NCBI GenBank assembly: GCA_036308445.1
Contig: JAXJVS010000111.1
Coordinates: 1 to 31,012 of the forward strand
Source: MGBC113645 sp036308445
GTDB lineage: Bacteria; Bacillota_I; Bacilli_A; Erysipelotrichales; Coprobacillaceae
Direction of reading: 5' to 3'
DNA length: 31,012 bases
The translations under genes were made by a program, and so were the position numbers. The notes beneath the pieces were generated by a model. The model had not been told where the DNA came from and made no database searches. It saw only the letters and a list, made by a program, of their open reading frames with translations. Below are positions 1 to 8,191 of the stretch, piece by piece (position 1 is the stretch's first letter; each line of letters opens with the position of its first letter).

Positions 1-840
1 ATATTCTTGGTAAACTATATTTTTGTTTATATTTCTTAATTTAGCTACTTCTTTAATGGCGTCTTTCGCAGACATTCCTTTTTGAATATATTCTTCAACA
101 TGTTCTTTTATAGTTTGTTTATAAACAATGTCATCTTTTTTGCTTTCAAACGATCCCTCAACTACAAGTACCATTTCTCCTTTAATCGTATCTACAATTT
201 CTAATATTTCAGAAATATAGCCTCTTATAATTTCCTCATGTTTCTTTGTTAGTTCACGGCATAAAGCAATATATCTATCTCCAAGTATATCCAACATGAG
301 TTTTAATGTTTTCTCTATTCTATGTGGTGATTCATAAAAGACAACAGTTTCTTTATAGTATTTTAAATCTTGTAATTCTTTTTTCTTTTTCTTATCCTGA
401 TGATCTAAAAAGCCGTAAAATAAGAATGGTTGTGGAGTAATTCCAGAAACAACCAAAGCATTTAAACATGCGTTAGCACCAGAAACACTTACAACATTAA
501 AGCCTCTATCACTTACTTCTTTTACTAATTCTGCTCCCGGATCACTAATCGCAGGATATCCAGCATCACTCACCAAAGCAATATTTTTTCCTTCTTCTAA
601 CAAATTTATTATTTTGGGTATAGAAGATGTTACATTATGTTCATGGTGTGAAATCAATTTTTTAGATATTTCAAAATGATTCAATAATTTAATAGTATTT
701 CTTGTATCCTCAGCGGCTATATAATCTACAGACTTCAAAATTTCAACAGCTCTATAAGTTATTTCACTTAGATTTCCTATAGGTGTTGCAACTAAATATA
801 GTGTTGATAATTCATTTTCAAAACTTTTTTGTCTAATCAT
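1..840 (-). CDS. rsmI: 16S rRNA (cytidine1402-2'-O)-methyltransferase, 3'-truncated by window edge
   Basis: The minus-strand frame is open from the ATG at 840-838 to the window edge (280 codons, no stop), so only the last few residues are missing. The translation opens with LYLVATPIGNLSEITYRA and carries AEDTRNT, SDAGYPAISDPGAELV and FYESPHRI, the signature blocks of the tetrapyrrole-methylase-fold RsmI family. RsmI uses S-adenosylmethionine to 2'-O-methylate C1402 in the decoding centre of 16S rRNA. Its start overlaps the stop of the upstream methyltransferase gene by a few bases, so the two are probably translationally coupled at the end of the holB-ricT cluster. Bacillus has a GIY-YIG gene (yazA) between these two; none is present here. 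Confidence 0.95.
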   Translation of the reverse strand, partial: MIRQKSFENELSTLYLVATPIGNLSEITYRAVEILKSVDYIAAEDTRNTIKLLNHFEISKKLISHHEHNVTSSIPKIINLLEEGKNIALVSDAGYPAISDPGAELVKEVSDRGFNVVSVSGANACLNALVVSGITPQPFLFYGFLDHQDKKKKKELQDLKYYKETVVFYESPHRIEKTLKLMLDILGDRYIALCRELTKKHEEIIRGYISEILEIVDTIKGEMVLVVEGSFESKKDDIVYKQTIKEHVEEYIQKGMSAKDAIKEVAKLRNINKNIVYQEY

Positions 841-1567
841 CTATATCTTCTCCAAACATTTTTCTTACTTCATTAGAATAACTTCCATCTTCATTATGTG
901 CATATAAAGGAGATTCAATTTTCAAACCAACATTCCCCTTATACATTCCTTCTATTAAAAATATATGTGACTCTTTTCCTACCTTTGGATATACCATTCT
1001 AATTCTTTTAGGTTCGATATCATATTTTTTCATATACATTATTATTTCAATCATTCTTTCTGGTCTATGTACCATAGCAAATCTACCGCGATTATCCAAG
1101 ATTTGTGAAGCAGATTGAATAATCTCTTCTAAATTAATTTTGATTTCATGTCGAGCAATTTGCAAATATTCACTTTCATTCAAATGACTTTTTTCACCTA
1201 CTTTAAAAAAAGGCGGATTACATACAACTAATTTATACTTCATACTTTGCTTTTTTACAAATTCTTTAATATCATCATGTATGACTTCTATTTGTTCAGT
1301 CAAACCATTAAGCTCCACATTTTTTAAAGCTAATTCTACAGCATCTTTTTGAATTTCTATTGCTTTAATTTGTTTATTTGTTCTTAGCGATAATAATAAC
1401 GGAATTGCAGCATTGTTTGTTCCAAAATCAACAATACAATTCAAATCCTTTTGAATTGAACAAAAGTATGATAATAAAACAGTATCCAAAGAAAAGTTAA
1501 ACATATCTTTTCTTTGGATAATCTTCATGTTTTTATGTGCTAACAAATAGTTAGTTACTTCGTTCAT
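833..1567 (-). CDS. trmN6: tRNA1(Val) (adenine37-N6)-methyltransferase-type protein (YabB/TrmN6)
   Basis: A 244-aa Rossmann-fold SAM-dependent methyltransferase. The SAM-binding region is VDFGTNNAAIPLLLS (about residues 47-61). The N6-adenine methyltransferase motif NPPF follows in VVCNPPFFKVGEKSHLNESEYLQIARHE, a context typical of the TrmN6/YabB family that methylates A37 of valine tRNA in E. coli. The neighbours (ricT upstream, rsmI downstream) match the position of yabB in Bacillus subtilis. The ATG start overlaps the end of ricT by 17 nt and is preceded by AAAGGA. The family and chemistry are secure; the exact tRNA substrate in this organism is inferred. Confidence 0.88.
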   Translation of the reverse strand: MNEVTNYLLAHKNMKIIQRKDMFNFSLDTVLLSYFCSIQKDLNCIVDFGTNNAAIPLLLSLRTNKQIKAIEIQKDAVELALKNVELNGLTEQIEVIHDDIKEFVKKQSMKYKLVVCNPPFFKVGEKSHLNESEYLQIARHEIKINLEEIIQSASQILDNRGRFAMVHRPERMIEIIMYMKKYDIEPKRIRMVYPKVGKESHIFLIEGMYKGNVGLKIESPLYAHNEDGSYSNEVRKMFGEDIDD

Positions 1568-2381
1568 TTTTTTCCTTTTTTAACGGAGGTAATGATTTCA
1601 CTTCAGATAATTTAACAAATGAAATGTTTCCCTCATCATCAATCTTTACTAAATCACTAATAACATTTAAACCAACGACTTTTACTATTTTATTTTCGTA
1701 TTTTACTTTTGATCCTATTTTAGGAAAACGTTTTTTGGCTTCTGTATATGTATCATCTTCATATTTCAAACAGCATAATAATCTACCACAAGAACCAGAA
1801 ATTTTATCAATATTAATTGCTAATAATTGATTTTTGGCCATATTAATAGACACTCCATCAAATTCTCCTAAAAAAGAAGAGCAACATAATTGTAAGCCGC
1901 AAGAACCAATTCCACCAACAATTTTTGCTTTATCTCTTGGACCGATTTGTCTTAATTCAATTCTACATTTAAATACACTTGCTAACTCCCTCAATAATTG
2001 TCTAAAATCAACTCTTGTTTCAGAAGTATACATAAATATAACTTTAGATGCATCTAATGTATACTCACAACTTATAAGATGCATATCTAAGTCATAATGA
2101 CTAACTATTTCTTTACATATTTCTAATGATTTTTCTGCCTTTGTTTTATTAAATATATATAAATCTTCGTCTGCCCTATTGGCTCTTCGTTTTATTGGCT
2201 TTAATTCTGTTTCAAGATTAAATTCAGATAGATCTTTTAAATCAGATACAACTTCACCTAATTCTAATCCTCTTACTGTTTCTACAACAACCTTTTCACC
2301 TTTTTTTATGTCAAGATCAGTAGAAAAATAATAGGATTTTCCCACATTATTAAAGCGAACACACGCTAATTTTTCTTCCAT
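1551..2381 (-). CDS. ricT: PSP1-domain protein RicT (YaaT)
   Basis: A 276-aa PSP1-domain protein. The diagnostic cysteine-rich core is GGIGSCGLQLCCSSFLG followed by KISGSCGRLLCCL (about residues 155-205). In Bacillus, RicT (YaaT) works with RicA and RicF as an iron-sulfur-containing complex that assists RNase Y in mRNA maturation and affects sporulation and biofilm phosphorelays. The cysteines seen here match the cluster ligand region of that family. The gene sits directly after holB, as in Bacillus, and AGGAAG precedes the ATG. The replication regulator gene yabA, which follows ricT in Bacillus, is not present: the next gene is the TrmN6-type methyltransferase, overlapping by 17 nt. Confidence 0.93.
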   Translation of the reverse strand: MEEKLACVRFNNVGKSYYFSTDLDIKKGEKVVVETVRGLELGEVVSDLKDLSEFNLETELKPIKRRANRADEDLYIFNKTKAEKSLEICKEIVSHYDLDMHLISCEYTLDASKVIFMYTSETRVDFRQLLRELASVFKCRIELRQIGPRDKAKIVGGIGSCGLQLCCSSFLGEFDGVSINMAKNQLLAINIDKISGSCGRLLCCLKYEDDTYTEAKKRFPKIGSKVKYENKIVKVVGLNVISDLVKIDDEGNISFVKLSEVKSLPPLKKEKNERSN

Positions 2382-2394
2382 CTAATCTTCCTTT

Positions 2395-3348
2395 CTATAT
2401 TCTATAAATCATACTATCTATTAACAACATCACATTTGCGTTAGTATTTAATAAATATTCTGTTTCTAAAATTAATTCTATAATTCTTATGATATTTTCA
2501 TCTGTATCATTTATTTTTTCAAACAAATCCTTTAATGATCTATATATAATATTCATAGAATGTTTCACGTGAAACAAATCTTTCATTCCTAATACTAACA
2601 TATTCAAAAATAAACGTATAACATCTTTTTCTTTGTATTTTTTTAATAAATGTGTTTGAACATTTATTAATAAATTTTCTCTATGAAAATAAATGTCTTC
2701 TATAAAATGAGAAACTTCTTCCTTCAAGTCGCGGAATTTTTCAGAATCAATATATGGTTCACATTCTTGGTAAGAATGAAATAATTGAATCATTAAATTG
2801 GCATCTTCTTCATAGACATCATTATCTATTAATTGTTGTCTTAATGACAATTTCGAATCAGGTAATAATTGTATCACCTGACATCTTGATTGGATAGTAG
2901 GTAAAACTTTATTAATATTTTTACATGTTAATATAGCATATATACCAGCACTTGGCTCTTCCAATGTCTTTAATAAACTATTCATTGCTTCAGTTGTAGC
3001 ATTTTCGATTTCTTCAATCATATATATTCTATTTTTTCCTTCGATAGCAGACTTAGAAAATTGTGTCTGAATAGATTCTATTTGATTCTTTTTTATAGAT
3101 TCGTTCTTACCGCTAATAAAAATAAAATCTCCATACGAATGTTTCTCTATTTTTTGACAGTCTATACACGTTCCACAACTCAATAAATGATTATCACAAA
3201 TTAATGCTCTGGCAATAAAATGTGCAGCATCATAACTATTATATCCTACTAATAGAAAAGCATGAGGTATAGTTTTATTTTTAAAACTCTTTTCTAAAAT
3301 TCGATATAATATAGGTTGTGTTTTTTTTAACAATTCATTATTTATCAT
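2395..3348 (-). CDS. holB: DNA polymerase III subunit delta'
   Basis: A 317-aa clamp-loader subunit. It has the AAA+ fold of the DnaX family but a degenerate Walker A (LLVGYNSYDAAHF in place of GPxGxGKT), as expected for the non-ATPase delta' subunit. A zinc-binding cysteine set CDNHLLSCGTCIDC lies near residues 51-64, and the SRC-containing sensor region reads NINKVLPTIQSRCQVIQL. Delta' works with delta and tau/gamma (DnaX, also in this window) to load the DnaN beta clamp. The ATG overlaps the tmk stop by 4 nt (ATGA), so the two are translationally coupled. The coding sequence contains a perfect parS site, listed separately. Confidence 0.93.
   Translation of the reverse strand: MINNELLKKTQPILYRILEKSFKNKTIPHAFLLVGYNSYDAAHFIARALICDNHLLSCGTCIDCQKIEKHSYGDFIFISGKNESIKKNQIESIQTQFSKSAIEGKNRIYMIEEIENATTEAMNSLLKTLEEPSAGIYAILTCKNINKVLPTIQSRCQVIQLLPDSKLSLRQQLIDNDVYEEDANLMIQLFHSYQECEPYIDSEKFRDLKEEVSHFIEDIYFHRENLLINVQTHLLKKYKEKDVIRLFLNMLVLGMKDLFHVKHSMNIIYRSLKDLFEKINDTDENIIRIIELILETEYLLNTNANVMLLIDSMIYRI
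2561..2576. promoter_or_regulatory. parS: parS centromere site (ParB/Spo0J binding)
   Basis: The bases read TGTTTCACGTGAAACA, a perfect 16-bp palindrome identical to the parS sequence known from Bacillus subtilis and most bacteria. It lies inside the holB coding sequence, about 18 kb from the DnaA-box clusters, the usual origin-proximal setting. ParB spreads from such sites and recruits SMC for chromosome segregation. No parA or parB gene is present in the window, so the cognate ParB is inferred to be encoded elsewhere. Confidence 0.93.
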
Positions 3349-3968
3349 AATACTTCCTTAATTTTCTCTAGTACCTGTTTAAATACAGAATCAATATCTA
3401 AACTAGCATCAATTTTTACAATTCTATCAGTATATTTTTCACAAATAGTTAAATAACCATCATAAACTTTTTGATGAAAGTCTAGACTTTCTAAATCAAG
3501 TCTATTCACTTCTCTATCTTTGTTTGAATAAACTCTTTGTAACCCTTGTTCTGGTTTAATATCGAAGAAAATGGTTCTTTTTGGTAGTATATTTTCAGTA
3601 GCAAACATATTCATTTCATATACTTCATCTATCCCAATTCCTCTAGCAATTCCTTGATATACTAAAGAACTATCAATAAACCTGTCACAGATAACTATAC
3701 CATCTTGTTCTAAAACAGGTAATACTTTTTCAACTAGATGTTGTCTTCTGCTTGCAGCGTATAATAGAGCTTCTGTTTTCTTATCCATAGATGTATTATT
3801 AACATCAACAATTACATCTCTTATTTTTTCAGCTATATCTACACCACCAGGTTCTCTAGTTAAAGTTACCTGATATCCTTCTTTTTCCAAATAGTCTTTT
3901 ATTAATTTAGCTATGGTTGTTTTACCGCTACCTTCTCCACCTTCAAATGTAATAAACAAACCAGACAT
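3345..3968 (-). CDS. tmk: Thymidylate kinase
   Basis: A 207-aa P-loop kinase converting dTMP to dTDP for DNA synthesis. Visible motifs are the N-terminal P-loop FEGGEGSGKTT (residues 8-18), TREPGG (about 37-42), which belongs to the nucleotide-binding region, and DRFIDSSLVYQG (about 96-107), equivalent to the DRY/F catalytic motif. The length is normal for the family. GAGGTG precedes the ATG. The gene is followed with a 4-nt overlap by holB, a widespread pairing. A candidate promoter of its own overlaps the recR terminator just upstream. Confidence 0.96.
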   Translation of the reverse strand: MSGLFITFEGGEGSGKTTIAKLIKDYLEKEGYQVTLTREPGGVDIAEKIRDVIVDVNNTSMDKKTEALLYAASRRQHLVEKVLPVLEQDGIVICDRFIDSSLVYQGIARGIGIDEVYEMNMFATENILPKRTIFFDIKPEQGLQRVYSNKDREVNRLDLESLDFHQKVYDGYLTICEKYTDRIVKIDASLDIDSVFKQVLEKIKEVL

Positions 3969-3990
3969 AAAAACACCTCATTTCCTATAT

Positions 3991-4019
3991 ATTATATAAA
4001 AAAAAAGAGAAGATATAAA
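3991..4019 (-). promoter_or_regulatory. Candidate tmk promoter overlapping the recR terminator
   Basis: On the minus strand TTTATA (4019-4014) is followed, after 17 bp, by TATAAT (3996-3991), 22 bp before the tmk ATG. The -35 lies in the 3' arm of the recR terminator hairpin and the terminator's T-run forms the spacer. The -10 is perfect and the -35 weak (4 of 6). In AT-rich DNA such matches are frequent, so this is tentative. Confidence 0.4.
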
Positions 4020-4036
4020 GACTTTTTATATCTTCT
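3998..4036 (-). terminator. Rho-independent terminator after recR
   Basis: The 12-bp perfect stem AGAAGATATAAA / TTTATATCTTCT (4008-4019 and 4025-4036) encloses a 5-nt loop and is followed on the minus strand by C and a T-run. The 5' arm includes the last codons and the stop of recR. It should end the dnaX-ebfC-recR transcript. Confidence 0.88.
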
Positions 4037-4619
4037 TTCTTCCTTCTAAAGATTTTAATAAAGTTAATTCATCTGCATAATCGATATTGCTTCCCATTGG
4101 TAAACCATTTGCAATTCTTGTTGCATTAATATTTTCTTTTGCCAATAATTTTGCTAGAAAAAGCGCTGTTGTTTCACCTTCTCTGGTTGGATTAGTTGCA
4201 ATAATAACTTCTTTAATATTTTCATCTAATCTATTAAATAAAGGATAGATATTTAAATCTTCAATAGTCTTACCATCCATTATTGAAATAGTGCCATGTA
4301 AAACATGATATAATCCATGATATTCTTTTAATTTTTCCATCGCAAAAACATCTTTTGGAGATTCAACAACACAAATAGTTGTTTGATCCCTACTTTCATC
4401 TTTGCATATATCACAAATATCATCTTCGCAAATATGACCACATTTTTTACAGTAATGAATATTATTTTTAAAATCTATTAAAGCTTTAGAAAACTGATTA
4501 ACTTGATCCCTATCCATGTTCAAGATAGTATAAACCATTCTCTCTGCACCTTTATTTCCAATTCCAGGTAACATCTTAAAACATTCTACTAAGGCATCAA
4601 AACTTTTTGGATATTCCAT
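4026..4619 (-). CDS. recR: Recombination mediator protein RecR
   Basis: A 197-aa protein with the full RecR layout: an N-terminal helix-hairpin-helix region (MLPGIGNKGAERMVY, about 16-30), a four-cysteine zinc finger (CKKCGHICEDDICDIC, about 57-72), and a Toprim domain beginning TTICVVESPKDVFAMEK and ending in the TPTREGET-like NPTREGETTALFLAKLL. RecR works with RecO and RecF (also in this window) to load RecA on single-stranded gaps. The start is coupled to the ebfC stop (TAATG, 1-nt overlap). This dnaX-ebfC-recR order is one of the most conserved operons in bacteria. Confidence 0.97.
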   Translation of the reverse strand: MEYPKSFDALVECFKMLPGIGNKGAERMVYTILNMDRDQVNQFSKALIDFKNNIHYCKKCGHICEDDICDICKDESRDQTTICVVESPKDVFAMEKLKEYHGLYHVLHGTISIMDGKTIEDLNIYPLFNRLDENIKEVIIATNPTREGETTALFLAKLLAKENINATRIANGLPMGSNIDYADELTLLKSLEGRKKI

Positions 4620-4927
4620 TATAAGAATGCTGATACATCAACACCACCTGTAGCACCATTTAATGTATCTTCCTTTGCTTTAGATATTTTTGTCATATTT
4701 TCATTAATAGTAGAAATTAGTAAATCTTCTAACATATCTTTGTTATCTTTTTCTAACAAACTTTCAGAAATGTTTAACTGTGTTATTTCTAATTTACCAT
4801 TAATTGTCCCTGTAATTAAATCTTGAGGACTAGTAAATTCAAATTCTTTATCTTCAAATTCTTTTTTTAATTTATTAACTTTCTTTTGCATTTGTTGTGC
4901 TTGTCTCATTAATTGATTTAAATTCAT
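4619..4927 (-). CDS. ebfC: YbaB/EbfC family nucleoid-associated protein
   Basis: A 102-aa protein of the YbaB/EbfC family, which forms tweezer-shaped dimers and binds DNA. The N-terminal half is a charged helix (MNLNQLMRQAQQMQKKVNKLKKEFEDKEF), followed by the family's beta region and a C-terminal helix ending NGATGGVDVSAFL (compare the usual TGGMN/PGL ending). It sits between dnaX and recR, its conserved location. The ATG directly abuts the dnaX stop codon in the order given here by strand (dnaX upstream), with GGAGGAAG at the end of dnaX as ribosome-binding site. Confidence 0.93.
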   Translation of the reverse strand: MNLNQLMRQAQQMQKKVNKLKKEFEDKEFEFTSPQDLITGTINGKLEITQLNISESLLEKDNKDMLEDLLISTINENMTKISKAKEDTLNGATGGVDVSAFL

Positions 4928-6691
4928 TTATTCTTCCTCCTTAAATTCAACGATATCACCAAATAAATCCACTGCAAATTGTTGGGCTTCATTCAATTCA
5001 ATACGATCTAAGTCATAGTTATCAATATGTTTTAAAGTGATTTCATGAGGCATAGGTAATTGATTTTTTTTCTTTAGTTCAATAAACTTACTTCTTAATT
5101 TTAACCAATATTCTTGTTCTACTGCAATAAATTTATATTCTTCCCCTAATAACTCTTTAATAAATAAACTAAGTTGTTTATAATTTTTGTAATAATTAAC
5201 TGCATTAACAGAAGGCATATATTCAAAAGATATAATCAAACCACCTTTACAAGCCGCTACAGGTGAACCATCGCATAACATAGAAGCACTTTTAGCAGTA
5301 TTTAAATTTGCCAAATACCTCTTTATAACAGGCCATTTTTCTTGAATATCTTGTAATATTTCTCTTCTAGCTTGAACTAGTATATTCATAATATCGTCAA
5401 TACTAACTTTGATATCATTATCAATCTCTTTGACTTCTTCATGTTTTTCAAATTCGAATGTAGGAATTTCCTCTTCGATAATAGGCTCATCTACAATAGC
5501 AATCTCTTCACTCGTATCATTAATAATTTCTTCTTCCATGATATGTTGATTATTACTATTTTTTATAATACTTTCTTGAGGTTCCACTACTTCTATCTTT
5601 TGTGGTGCCTTTACTTCTTTTACATGATTACATATCTTTAATACTGCTAACTCAAAATAAATAGCAGGATTAACAACCTTACTATATTTTTCACTAGCAT
5701 CCATTAATATATCTATAAATTCAAAAGCTTCTTCACTACTGATATAAGGAACTATCTTTTCTATATCATAAGAAGATAATACAAACAAAATATCATAGCT
5801 TTTTGTATTTTTATAAATAATAACATCTTTTAAAATATCGACTAAATCTAAAGTAAGTCTCTTAATATCTATACCATTTTGACTCATCTGTTCTAAAATA
5901 TCTAAAGCTTTAACCATATCTTTAGATAACAATACTTTAAGTAATTCAATCTTATTTTCAATAGATACAATACCATAAATAGAATAAACATCTTTAGCAG
6001 ATAAATGTTGATCATTAAAAGCTAAACATTGCTCTAAAATAGATAAAGCATCTCTCATTCCACCATCTGCAAGTTTAGCTATCATTTCTAAAGCATCATC
6101 ATCTACTAGACATTGTTCTTTTTTTAATACAATTTTCATTCTATTAATAATATCATTCAAAGATAATTTAGTAAAATCAAATCTTTGACATCTAGAAATG
6201 ATTGTTGGAAGTATTTTATGTGGTTCAGTAGTTGCAAGTACAAATACAACATGAGCTGGTGGTTCTTCTAATGTTTTTAATAATGCATTAAAAGCACCAG
6301 TAGACATCATATGAACCTCATCAATAATATAAACTTTATACTTTCCTTGACTAGGAGCAAATTTTACTTTTTCAATTAAATTTCTAACTTCATCTACACC
6401 ATTATTACTAGCAGCATCTATTTCAATAACATCTGGATGATTATTATTTTCAATAGCTTTACAATTAGCACATTCACCACATGGTCTCTGTTCATTGGTA
6501 CAATTTATAGCCTTTGCAAGTAACTTTGCAATAGAAGTTTTACCTGTACCTCTAGGACCACAAAACAAATAAGCATGAGCAATTCGATTCTCTTCAACTG
6601 CATGTTTTAATGTTGTAATAATATGTTCTTGTCCAGCGACATCTTCAAAACGTTGTGGACGATATACTCTATATAATGTCTTATATGCCAT
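4928..6691 (-). CDS. dnaX: DNA polymerase III subunits gamma/tau
   Basis: A 587-aa AAA+ clamp-loader ATPase. Walker A is GPRGTGKTS (about residues 45-53), the zinc-binding cysteines lie in NCTNEQRPCGECANC (about 64-78), Walker B/DEXX is IIDEVHMM and the SRC sensor is TIISRCQRFDF. Domain III runs to about residue 360; an acidic low-complexity linker (about 370-425, rich in E, I and V) separates it from the C-terminal tau region (about 430-587). No strong internal slippery site producing gamma is seen at the expected location. The gene leads the dnaX-ebfC-recR operon, is preceded by AAAGGAG and has a perfect extended -10 box close upstream. Confidence 0.97.
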   Translation of the reverse strand: MAYKTLYRVYRPQRFEDVAGQEHIITTLKHAVEENRIAHAYLFCGPRGTGKTSIAKLLAKAINCTNEQRPCGECANCKAIENNNHPDVIEIDAASNNGVDEVRNLIEKVKFAPSQGKYKVYIIDEVHMMSTGAFNALLKTLEEPPAHVVFVLATTEPHKILPTIISRCQRFDFTKLSLNDIINRMKIVLKKEQCLVDDDALEMIAKLADGGMRDALSILEQCLAFNDQHLSAKDVYSIYGIVSIENKIELLKVLLSKDMVKALDILEQMSQNGIDIKRLTLDLVDILKDVIIYKNTKSYDILFVLSSYDIEKIVPYISSEEAFEFIDILMDASEKYSKVVNPAIYFELAVLKICNHVKEVKAPQKIEVVEPQESIIKNSNNQHIMEEEIINDTSEEIAIVDEPIIEEEIPTFEFEKHEEVKEIDNDIKVSIDDIMNILVQARREILQDIQEKWPVIKRYLANLNTAKSASMLCDGSPVAACKGGLIISFEYMPSVNAVNYYKNYKQLSLFIKELLGEEYKFIAVEQEYWLKLRSKFIELKKKNQLPMPHEITLKHIDNYDLDRIELNEAQQFAVDLFGDIVEFKEEE

Positions 6692-6710
6692 AAAATCAAC
6701 TCCTTTTTTA

Positions 6711-6719
6711 ATTATATCA
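6711..6719 (-). promoter_or_regulatory. dnaX promoter, extended -10
   Basis: On the minus strand the bases read TGATATAAT: a perfect TATAAT preceded by the TGn extension, 20 bp before the dnaX start codon. No convincing -35 is seen at 16-18 bp, consistent with an extended -10 promoter. It lies just downstream of the terminator of the preceding transporter gene, supporting a separate dnaX transcript. Confidence 0.65.
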
Positions 6720-6764
6720 TAATGTCTAAAACTTCGGAATATGAAAGTTTCATAAATAAAGAAA

Positions 6765-6793
6765 CAAAAAAGTATATTACAAAGAATATACTT
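6765..6793 (-). terminator. Rho-independent terminator after the EamA-type transporter gene
   Basis: The 9-bp perfect stem AAGTATATT / AATATACTT (6770-6778 and 6785-6793) has a 6-nt loop and is followed on the minus strand by a T-run. It begins 3 nt past the transporter stop codon. The stem has few G/C pairs, so termination may be partial. Confidence 0.75.
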
Positions 6794-6795
6794 AT

Positions 6796-7629
6796 TTATA
6801 AATTTAATAATATCAAAGCTAATAAAATAGCAATCAAAGCAATGCTTTGACGTTGAGTTATCTTTTCTTTAAATAATAAAATTCCAATTAAAGTAACTAC
6901 AATAATTGTACCAACACTAAAAGTAGGATATACAATAACTGCTGAAATAAATTGTAGAGACAATAAAAGAAATCTAGCAGAAAAGTAATTAGGTATACCT
7001 ATTAATACCCCATATTTAATCTCATTTATAGTAAATTTCTGTTTTTTTAAACAAACAAGAATTAAACATAAAATCAAAGCAAATAAGAATGTATAGAATA
7101 AGAACTGTTCTGACAATAAAGGATTTCCTAATTCTTTATATATCTTAGACATAGCATCAGTAGTTCCATTAACAATCAATAGTATAATTAAATCATATTT
7201 AAGAGAATTATATTCATCTTTTTTATAATTTATAAATATAATTGCTATTAGTGCAATTACAAAACCAATAACTTGTAATACTTTAGGTATCTCTTTAAAT
7301 ATAAATATAGATACAATCATTGGTATTAAGATACCTAATTTCATAAATAATGAAGATAAAATAATTCCATTATTATTAATACTTCTTTGAAATAAAACAA
7401 AGCTAAATAAATATAAAAAACCATTAATAATACCATATAATATGGTATTACTTACATCATTATGTGATATTAATATATTATTAAAACCTGTATAAATACT
7501 AGCCATAATTAAACATATTAAATAATTAATAGCTAATAAAGAAATATTATTTTTAATTGAACTTTCACTTAATCTCATAGTAATTGAAACTAAAGCACTA
7601 CTTATAATTGCTAGTATAAGATAAATCAT
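6796..7629 (-). CDS. EamA/DMT-superfamily transporter
   Basis: A 277-aa integral membrane protein with about ten hydrophobic helices, beginning MIYLILAIISSALVSITMRLSESS and ending in a helix followed by LILLNL. Two halves of similar topology and the short glycine/proline-bearing helices (for example SFVLFQRS...LFMKLGILIPMIVSIFIFKE and VIVYPTFSVGTIIVVTLIGILLFKEKIT) are typical of EamA drug/metabolite transporters. In both halves a hydrophobic helix ends in an LFKE/IFKE-like motif. The substrate cannot be told from sequence. The start overlaps the tadA stop by 4 nt, so the pair is co-translated. This gene is not part of the conserved Bacillus order and looks like a lineage-specific insertion between tadA and dnaX. 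Confidence 0.82.
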   Translation of the reverse strand: MIYLILAIISSALVSITMRLSESSIKNNISLLAINYLICLIMASIYTGFNNILISHNDVSNTILYGIINGFLYLFSFVLFQRSINNNGIILSSLFMKLGILIPMIVSIFIFKEIPKVLQVIGFVIALIAIIFINYKKDEYNSLKYDLIILLIVNGTTDAMSKIYKELGNPLLSEQFLFYTFLFALILCLILVCLKKQKFTINEIKYGVLIGIPNYFSARFLLLSLQFISAVIVYPTFSVGTIIVVTLIGILLFKEKITQRQSIALIAILLALILLNL

Positions 7630-8084
7630 GATACGTTCCTCTTACTTCTCTTTTGTTTAAAATATAAAGATATAATCATAGAGCATTCCTTTTCAAAGAT
7701 ATTTTCAGTAATTTCAGGATAATGATTTAAAATTTCAGTTTTTAATAAATTAGATAAACTACTCCAACGTTTCTCACTAGCACCATATACGACTCTCTTT
7801 ATTCTACTTTGAATAATAGCTCCACTACACATTAAGCATGGTTCTAAAGTTGTATACAAAGTACAATCATCTAAATGCCAATTATCTAGCTTTTTTTCTG
7901 CTTCTTCAATTGCTATAATTTCAGCATGTTTTGTAGCTATTTTTGATGTTTCTTTTAAATTATATGCTTTAGCTATAATTTCATCATCTTTAACAATTAT
8001 AGCTCCTATAGGAACCTCATCTAACTTTAAAGCTTTCAATGCTTCATTATAAGCAATTCTCATATACTCTAAATCTTTATCCAT
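7626..8084 (-). CDS. tadA: tRNA-specific adenosine deaminase
   Basis: A 152-aa zinc deaminase that converts A34 to inosine in the wobble position of tRNA-Arg(ACG). The zinc/catalytic motifs are HAE (residues 53-55) and PCLMC (82-86). The start at 8084 (MDKDLEYMRIAYNEAL) is chosen over a longer reading frame opening at 8117 because GGAGG lies 6-10 bp upstream of it, and because the longer version would begin inside the SRP RNA gene. The SRP RNA gene lies immediately upstream on the same strand, so tadA is probably expressed by read-through from that promoter. Its stop overlaps the following transporter by 4 nt. Confidence 0.95.
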   Translation of the reverse strand: MDKDLEYMRIAYNEALKALKLDEVPIGAIIVKDDEIIAKAYNLKETSKIATKHAEIIAIEEAEKKLDNWHLDDCTLYTTLEPCLMCSGAIIQSRIKRVVYGASEKRWSSLSNLLKTEILNHYPEITENIFEKECSMIISLYFKQKRSKRNVS

Positions 8085-8105
8085 ATATCCTCCATATACA
8101 AAAAG

Positions 8106-8184
8106 ACCATTACACACAGGTATTACTCCTTAATGCTGCTACCTTCCGGTCCTGACATGGTTCGAAGACACCTATTGTAATGGC
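8106..8184 (-). ncRNA. ffs: 4.5S / small bacterial signal recognition particle RNA
   Basis: The minus-strand sequence contains the SRP domain IV hallmark GTCAGGACCGGAAGGTAGCAGC (GGAA tetraloop and asymmetric loop that bind Ffh). The flanks close a long hairpin: CCATTACA near 8182-8175 pairs with TGTAATGG near 8114-8107. The length (about 79 nt) fits the short bacterial type lacking an Alu domain, unlike the long scRNA of Bacillus. A run of T follows the 3' side (TCTTTTTG), giving a terminator-like end. The ends are estimated from the stem and the promoter. It lies beside tadA and near dnaX, as in Bacillus. Confidence 0.93.
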
Positions 8185-8191
8185 AATGTTT

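Noticed and set aside
5060..5075. A-rich heptamer-like run near the 3' end of dnaX (AAG AAA AAA AAT on the minus strand) as a programmed frameshift for gamma
   Set aside because: It lies near residue 550 of 587, so a shift would remove only the last few dozen residues, not the tau-specific domain; no stimulatory hairpin was seen.
8085..8117. Longer tadA start at 8117
   Set aside because: It would translate the 3' end of the SRP RNA; GGAGG and the family N-terminus support 8084.
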